The notes under the pieces are model-generated. The model saw only the letters and a program-made list of their open reading frames with translations. It was not told the DNA's origin and made no database searches. Source: Siphonodentalium dalli (taxonomy: Eukaryota; Mollusca; Scaphopoda; Gadilida; Siphonodentaliidae). Taken from it: 64,000 nucleotides of DNA. A program made the translations under genes and the position numbers. Each line of letters begins with the position of its first letter. The stretch's first letter is position 1. Below, one piece after another: positions 58,504-64,000 of this stretch. Location: the NCBI GenBank assembly GCA_032622095.1, contig CP136064.1:254512484-254576483 (forward strand), read 5' to 3'.

Positions 58504-58544
58504 CAAAGATGACGACCCCATGTCTCCTGATATGCTTCTACCAA

Positions 58545-59432
58545 CGGAGCGTCCTCATTGGTCGATCCAACCAGGTGACATGATAATACATAATATGCTC
58601 ACACTTCTTGAACATGATCATAAGACCAATCTTGTTGGCGTCCAGCAATCGTCTCACCGAACAGATCCAAGCAGATGATAACAATACACACGGTGCTAGT
58701 TTGTGGGAATGTGTCATCATAGTGGAAATGAAATTGGACCATGACTGCACAGCCCCTTATTTTGGTATGTTTTAGATTCAGAGAGGAATTAATGTGTGGC
58801 TTTGCTTTCCTTGTGTGCTAAGATTGTATGTTTCCATCCGTTTGGAAGCTGTTCTTAATCAACTGGACCAGGCGTGTACCATTGGCTACTACTGTATAAG
58901 CCCCACCCAGACTGGGGTGTAGTCTTAAAGGCGATGCCTTTGATAGTTGGCTGATATGTCATACTTACGCTGGGTGGTGGTCGGTATGTTTTAAGAAAGT
59001 ACAAATGCCATCAACACAAGGGTGAAATGTTCAACGCGAAGAACATCCAGAGGAATGTTACGTTGATGAGCTCTGGCATTCAGTTCAACATACGTTGGGC
59101 ACACCAAGTGATTTCTTGGTAACATCACCATTGCGACCATTGTCCTACACGAGACATTAACTACTAACTTATAAAGTTATATATATATATATATTAAAGA
59201 TTGTATATTTAATAAGGTGTGGTAAGATTGTATTTCCACATCCGTTTCGAAGCCATTCTGATTCATCAACTTGACCAGACGTACAATTCATCAACTTGAC
59301 CAGACGTACAATCCGTGGTAAGATTGTATTTCCACATCCGTTTCGAAGCCATTCTGATTCATCAACTTGACCAGACGTACAATTTTGTCTGGATAATACT
59401 ATGCTAGCCTCCCTCAAAACAGTCGGATGGAC

Positions 59433-59465
<33 letters not shown>

Positions 59466-59581
59466 ACTTTATATACGTCTGGTCAAGTTGATGAATCAGA
59501 ATGGCTTCGAAACGGATGTGGAAATACAATCTTACCACACCTTATTAAAGGTGTTACCATTTATTTCAACCCAACTATATA

Positions 59582-59656
<75 letters not shown>

Positions 59657-60200
59657 CTATATGATCATAAAGGTCGCGTTCCCCAACGTCCACAGCCATT
59701 GCCATCGATACTATAAATTGTGCTTTAAATACATAGTGAAACAAATGCACCACAGTTCCTGATATTTTCTTGAATAATACCGCCCACATACTGACACTAA
59801 CCCTGCGAGAGGATAACAAAAACACATACCTTCATGCCATAAAGACATATCCTTTAGTCCATCCGACTGTTTTGAGGGAGGCTAGCATAGTATTATCCAG
59901 ACAAAATTGTACGTCTGGTCAAGTTGATGAATCAGAATGGCTTCGAAACGGATGTGGAAATACAATCTTACCACACCAAAAATAAACCGACACGCATTAT
60001 ATATCTTAACAATGCACCAGGTATAGGGGTTGTGTACACCATGGCCCATTTCATTCCCACTATCATGGCGCATGTCCACAAACTAGCACTGCGAGTATTG
60101 TTCTTGTCGGCTGGGAGATATTCGACGAGACAACTGCTGGACGTCACACGGTTTGCTTGGGATCATGGTCAAGAAGTGTGGGTAGTCGGTATATTATGGT
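58545..60200. repeat. inverted repeats with four copies of an ~75-bp unit and AT tracts
   Basis: 58545-58745 pairs with 60040-60200 in inverse orientation (CACAAACTAGCAC, CTGCTGGACG, GATCATG.TCAAGAAGTGTG). Between them the unit GTGGTAAGATTGTATTTCCA..CCAGACGTACAAT occurs at about 59218 and 59312 (one orientation) and at 59476 and 59909 (other). 59312-59432 and 59861-59975 form a nearly perfect inverted pair. (AT)n tracts at about 59178, 59439 and 59576-59654 are expansion-prone. Frames across it are incidental. Confidence 0.8.
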
Positions 60201-60494
60201 CTTCTCCTTAGCAGAAATACATCTGTCCAAGGAAAAGAGACAGCTAGCAACCTTCGAAACACTGTCAAATTTGTCCACTGAGTTTGAGTTCGCTAAATTT
60301 GTGAGTTGACGAACCATCTATTGAGAAGTGACTAGCTAACTGGTTCGCCAGGTGTGCATGTCGTTATCCCCATGGGGGTATGAGACACATACATATAGAT
60401 GACCGTCTGTAAGCTTGTATACTCATCGACCATATACCTTCCTAGTTCAAGATGACGCACAAATCCCATATTTAGCAAATATTTAAAGTCGTAA

Positions 60495-62080
60495 GCTAGA
60501 CACCGGAAAATGAGCTATTTGAAACGTTATGATTAGAGGGACCCTTCTCCCAGGTGAATACTTTGTCGGTGTGAGCGACCTAGATTTATCAGACAAAGCA
60601 ATGGAAGCAGGTCCTGATAATTATGGACGTGACGTGGCAAATCAGAATCTGTTATCACGTAATTATTGTTCTGATATGATTATTTGGCGCACCTACGGTT
60701 ACGGCCATTATCGGCGCTGAGTGGAGAATGGATTTAGAAATGCCACATCGCGATATTAATTGTGGGTTTTCATCTTTCCAGAAGGATACGAGCTATGTCA
60801 TGCGTTTTGGTACGTTTAAGTTGAACGAATAGATGGTTTATGTACAGTTTCGTCCATACATACCGATATTATGACAAAACGTTGAAATTAGCATGTTATA
60901 ATATCGACTTATAATATTTCATATCAATATTCCACATCAACATGCAATGGTGGGTAGAAATCGCGAAACAATAATGCCCATCGTAAGAAAGTAAAGGAAT
61001 GCAGGCGTGTTTTCAAATTTCGGTCGCCATTTTGGCCACCATCTTCGATTTGGAAAACCATTTCTTGCATGAGATGTAAGGTAATTACTACATCTCAGTA
61101 TTCCAACTCAACTGTAAGCATGGGTGGAGTTGTCTCTACAATAATGCCCAATGATGTGAATGTGAGGGAATTTCGGTGATTTTTCAGAATATATCCGCCA
61201 TTGTGGGCGCCATTTTGGATTTGGGGGACTTTTATTTAGAAATGGTACAAGGAAAGTTCTTCGCCTAAGTGTTCCCAACTCACAATTGTAAGTAGGTGTG
61301 GAGTTGTTTGGATTTATCATGACAATAATGCTCACTGATGTTAAAATCAGCGATTTTAGGCGATTTTTTATTTCTGGTGGCCATTTTGGCCGCCATTTTG
61401 GATTAGGGTGAATATTTCTCAACTCAGGTATAAGAGGAATCCTAGCTCGACTTTCACCTGCATAGATATATGCATGGGTGTTGTTATGATAGCAATAACA
61501 TTCATTGATTCGAAACATTACATCGCGTTATTAGCGTTGATTCGGTTTTGACCTATTATACCGGCATTTGGGTAAACGTGATATCGGACAAAAATATCCC
61601 ACAATGAATGTATTTTATGGTCCCCATGTCTTCGACAATGACTCTTCTATACGATAAATGTATAACATCATACCAAAATGCCAATATTTTCCCACAGAGA
61701 CAAACGAAAGGCGGTGAAATGACAGAAAAATATCATATTTTCACATTCCGGCGGCCATCTTGGCCGCCATATTGGATTCTGGTGTCGGATTTTTGGCTAA
61801 GTTGTAAGGGTTGTATATTAGCATAACGAATCGAGCGGAAAACAAGACCGCATATGATAGCATCTTTAATATAAGGGCGATCAAAGAGACCTGGTGCATA
61901 TAAAAAAAATGGCCGCCATCTTGTATGGAGTCTCTGCGGCCACTTTTTTCTCCTGTTAACAGACGAAAGAAATTAGAGGAGAAATTAAGAAAAAAATTAG
62001 TGGAGTGAAGTTGAGTCCTGGTGGGGGGGTGCAGAGGTCGACCAATATCCCCTGGACTATTTGTGTCTTTGTCATAAAAC
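60495..62080 (-). mobile_element. right arm of the 9.6-kb inverted-repeat structure
   Basis: Reverse-complement relative of 52455-54112 with the same block order. The GCCATTTTGGC(C/G)(G/A)CCAT motif lies at about 61024, 61190, 61375, 61755 and 61912. The copy has small indels relative to the left arm. An ORF-like stretch at 60529-60720 is the counterpart of the decayed left arm near 53950 and is broken there. Confidence 0.75.
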
Positions 62081-62284
62081 GAGTGATAGTTTTGATTTGT
62101 TTTAAAGTGATATAATTGGAGAATTGAATAACCTAGTTTAGATGTGCAATTTAGCATTTCTGACTCATTTCTAGTTAACACGTTCACTGCCGAAAACCAA
62201 CGGGTAATTCCATCACGTCTGCCAACATAGGATTGCATGTTTTGCCGATAGTACTTGGTGTATTACGTATGTAAGAGTGATGGT

Positions 62285-62669
62285 TCGACCAATATCGTGT
62301 TATATGATGCTGAAACATGTCATAAGGCTACTACGAGATAAATCGTAACAAGTCGTCAACTGGGCTGGAATTTATCAGTGTTTCATCGCTGGTGCCAGCT
62401 ACGAGTTATCTCGTAGGTAAATACAATTACGTTTTCAACGACTTAGATGACGAAAAATGTATACAGGTTCATGTACAAGCATATTGTGTATAAAAACCGG
62501 TAAATGAATTTATATACAATCATCGGTACACTCTACGTCGCCTAAGACGTCGAAAACGTAATATGTATTTACGGCACCACTGGTAAATTCCGTCCCAGGT
62601 ACCGACTACGAGTTATCTTGTAGTAGCTTTATAAAACATTTCAACATCATATAACGCAATTTTGGTCGA
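62285..62669. mobile_element. ~385-bp TIR/foldback element
   Basis: The left end CGACCAATATCGTGTTATAT and the right end reverse-complemented CGACCAAAATTGCGTTATAT continue paired through GATG.TGAAA, TACTACGAGATAA and GAAAACGTAAT. Inner AT-rich loop. No clear target duplication. Confidence 0.75.
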
Positions 62670-62699
62670 CTAAAGTTATATAAAACATGAAAATGCTTT

Positions 62700-63330
62700 T
62701 ACACTGTTGTACACACATTGCCAGGGAAATGAACTTAATTGCGTGCATGATTAAACAAGCCACATGTATCAGCTTGTGCTGTTGTGCATACACTTGATCT
62801 ATGGCTAGTTTGAGCTTCCAGCAGCTTGTGACACTATATCCGAATTCTTCAATTGTCGGAATTTACAAGATGTGTAATAAACATAGAACTATGTATAGCC
62901 GATAATAAGATTTGTTAGAATTTAGACATTACTAGTAGCGCACGCAAGCAGGGCGATGATTTCTAAACAATCTCAACATACATGTATGCGTTGTCCTCTT
63001 ACATGTTACACAGCCAAGTTTAGATATTTAGTGGACCATTCAGTGGCTTGTACCCATCCCTCAAACAATGGGGTGCATTATCACTATATAGCCAATATAA
63101 TGATACATTATCAACAATACGATACATATCACGATACACTAAATTGGTGTTTCCAAATGAATACAGCCAGAGTTATCAGAAGCAACAAGTTTATAACTTC
63201 AGGAGAGGTAAGATTCATTTTAAACTAAAATAACTAATCTACCGGTACTATATATTTTTGGAACTTCTGTCTATATATGTGTGTGTTATAGACTCGAAAA
63301 CTGCTTGACTGGTTCGACTCATATTTGGTA
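62700..63330. other. non-coding stretch
   Basis: Two overlapping plus frames near 62956-63233 are open but show no domain or splice support. Nothing else recognised. Confidence 0.4.
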
Positions 63331-63344
63331 TGCAGGTGACCATG

Positions 63345-63625
63345 TCCTTGACCTCACTCATATGCGCTCATATAGGCATGTTTCTGGGCCTCGACCTCGA
63401 CTCAAATTTGGTATGTAGGCCAACGTTGATACCAGGCTCAATATGGTCGGGTCCAATTTCACGTGCTACCGTGTCCTTGACCTCGCTCATATTGGCATGT
63501 TTCTGGACCTTGACCGATCCAACTCAAATTTGGTGTTTAGTTCTACTTTGATACCGGGCTGCCCGGGCACAATATGGGCGGGTCCAATTTCATGTGCGAC
63601 CGTGTCCTTGACCTCGTTCATGTAT
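63345..63625 (+). repeat. ~125-bp tandem repeat, two and a half copies
   Basis: Ordered blocks GTGTCCTTGACCTCRCTCAT, GGCATGTTTCTGG, CAAATTTGGT, TTGATACC and TCCAATTTCA recur at about 63342, 63470 and 63602. Confidence 0.8.
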
Positions 63626-64000
63626 TCTCATATAGAATATTATTATTGTGCAAATGTATTGTCAGATAACCACTCTATTTCCAGAAATACCTGTTTATCT
63701 CCTGTAAATTAGATTTTTGGCATATACGACATTTTGGAAGCCCACCATGGAATGCAGTCATCATAGAATGTATGACTTTATGAACATGCTATTTTAACAC
63801 GGGACACCTTGCGTATATCCATAATAGACATACTTCCTGACTATTATAGCTTCAGTATATAACGCATACTATTCCAAAGGCATGCATGTAGCCAGCTAGC
63901 CGCTAGTGATTATTGAGAAAAAGAATGGTATATGATAGAAACTGTTGTTTGGTTGATTAGGGTTTATCGTCGTTTCAGCCGCTAGGCCTTGTTACGATTT

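Noticed and set aside
59427-59825. Frames rich in alternating Y and I
   Set aside because: Translation of (AT)n microsatellites.
63048-63712. Plus frames across the 63.3-63.6 kb repeat
   Set aside because: They follow the tandem repeat and are interrupted between copies.

Overview
This is eukaryotic, AT-rich DNA from an animal genome. Coding sequence is sparse and carried on short exons with GT/AG splice signals. About half of what can be recognised is repetitive: foldback and TTAA-type transposons, LINE remnants, a Crypton tyrosine recombinase, a tRNA-like SINE and several minisatellites. The mixture (CR1/jockey-like LINEs, a Crypton, an intron-rich M12B metalloprotease, many palindromic non-autonomous elements) fits a marine invertebrate, most likely a mollusc or another lophotrochozoan. 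That is inference; no species-specific marker is visible. There are no operons, bacterial genes or CRISPR arrays.

Layout. 1-5.7 kb: mostly non-coding, with a TTAA element carrying two perfect hairpins (2.06-2.42 kb), microsatellites and small hairpins. 5.7-13.2 kb, minus strand: four phase-compatible exons of a secreted M12B (ADAM/ADAMTS-like) metalloprotease, giving most of the prodomain, a furin-type site and the first strand of the catalytic domain. The rest of the catalytic domain is not recognised here. One intron holds a 29-copy, 59-bp minisatellite grown from a foldback element. Two signal-peptide-like first exons lie in duplicated segments. 13.8-16.4 kb: a pair of 0.4-kb inverted arms, each ending in a 156-bp hairpin. 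17.6-19.2 kb: a broken LINE. 19.6-20.9 kb: 21-bp and 30-bp tandem repeats. 22.2-22.7 kb: a hairpin element nested in a larger palindrome. 24.6-25.3 kb: a tRNA-like SINE piece and a TGATATCA-rich stretch. 27.2 kb: a TTAA element. 30.3-31.6 kb: a hAT-like non-autonomous element with 65-bp perfect TIRs and an 8-bp target duplication.

31.9-32.5 kb: a 44-bp tandem repeat alternating with hairpin elements. 35.3-36.8 kb: a tandem duplication in which only one copy carries a 509-bp TIR element, so the other copy is a natural empty site. 37.7-39.1 kb: a 60-bp minisatellite with a nine-unit (540-bp) higher-order period. 40.1-42.0 kb: nested inverted repeats around an AT core. 43.1 kb: a possible signal-peptide exon. 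45.7-47.0 kb, minus strand: an F-box/LRR gene followed in the same frame by a further ORF beyond one TGA, and then by a frameshifted ORF. 52.5-62.1 kb: two ~1.6-kb inverted arms full of AAGATGGCGGC-type motifs at ~170-bp spacing. They flank 6.4 kb holding a second LINE 3' end, a 142-bp palindrome and a broken Crypton recombinase.

The host genes (M12B protease, F-box/LRR protein, possible secreted-protein exon) show no functional link with each other. The main story is transposon nesting and conversion of transposon pieces into tandem arrays inside gene territory.
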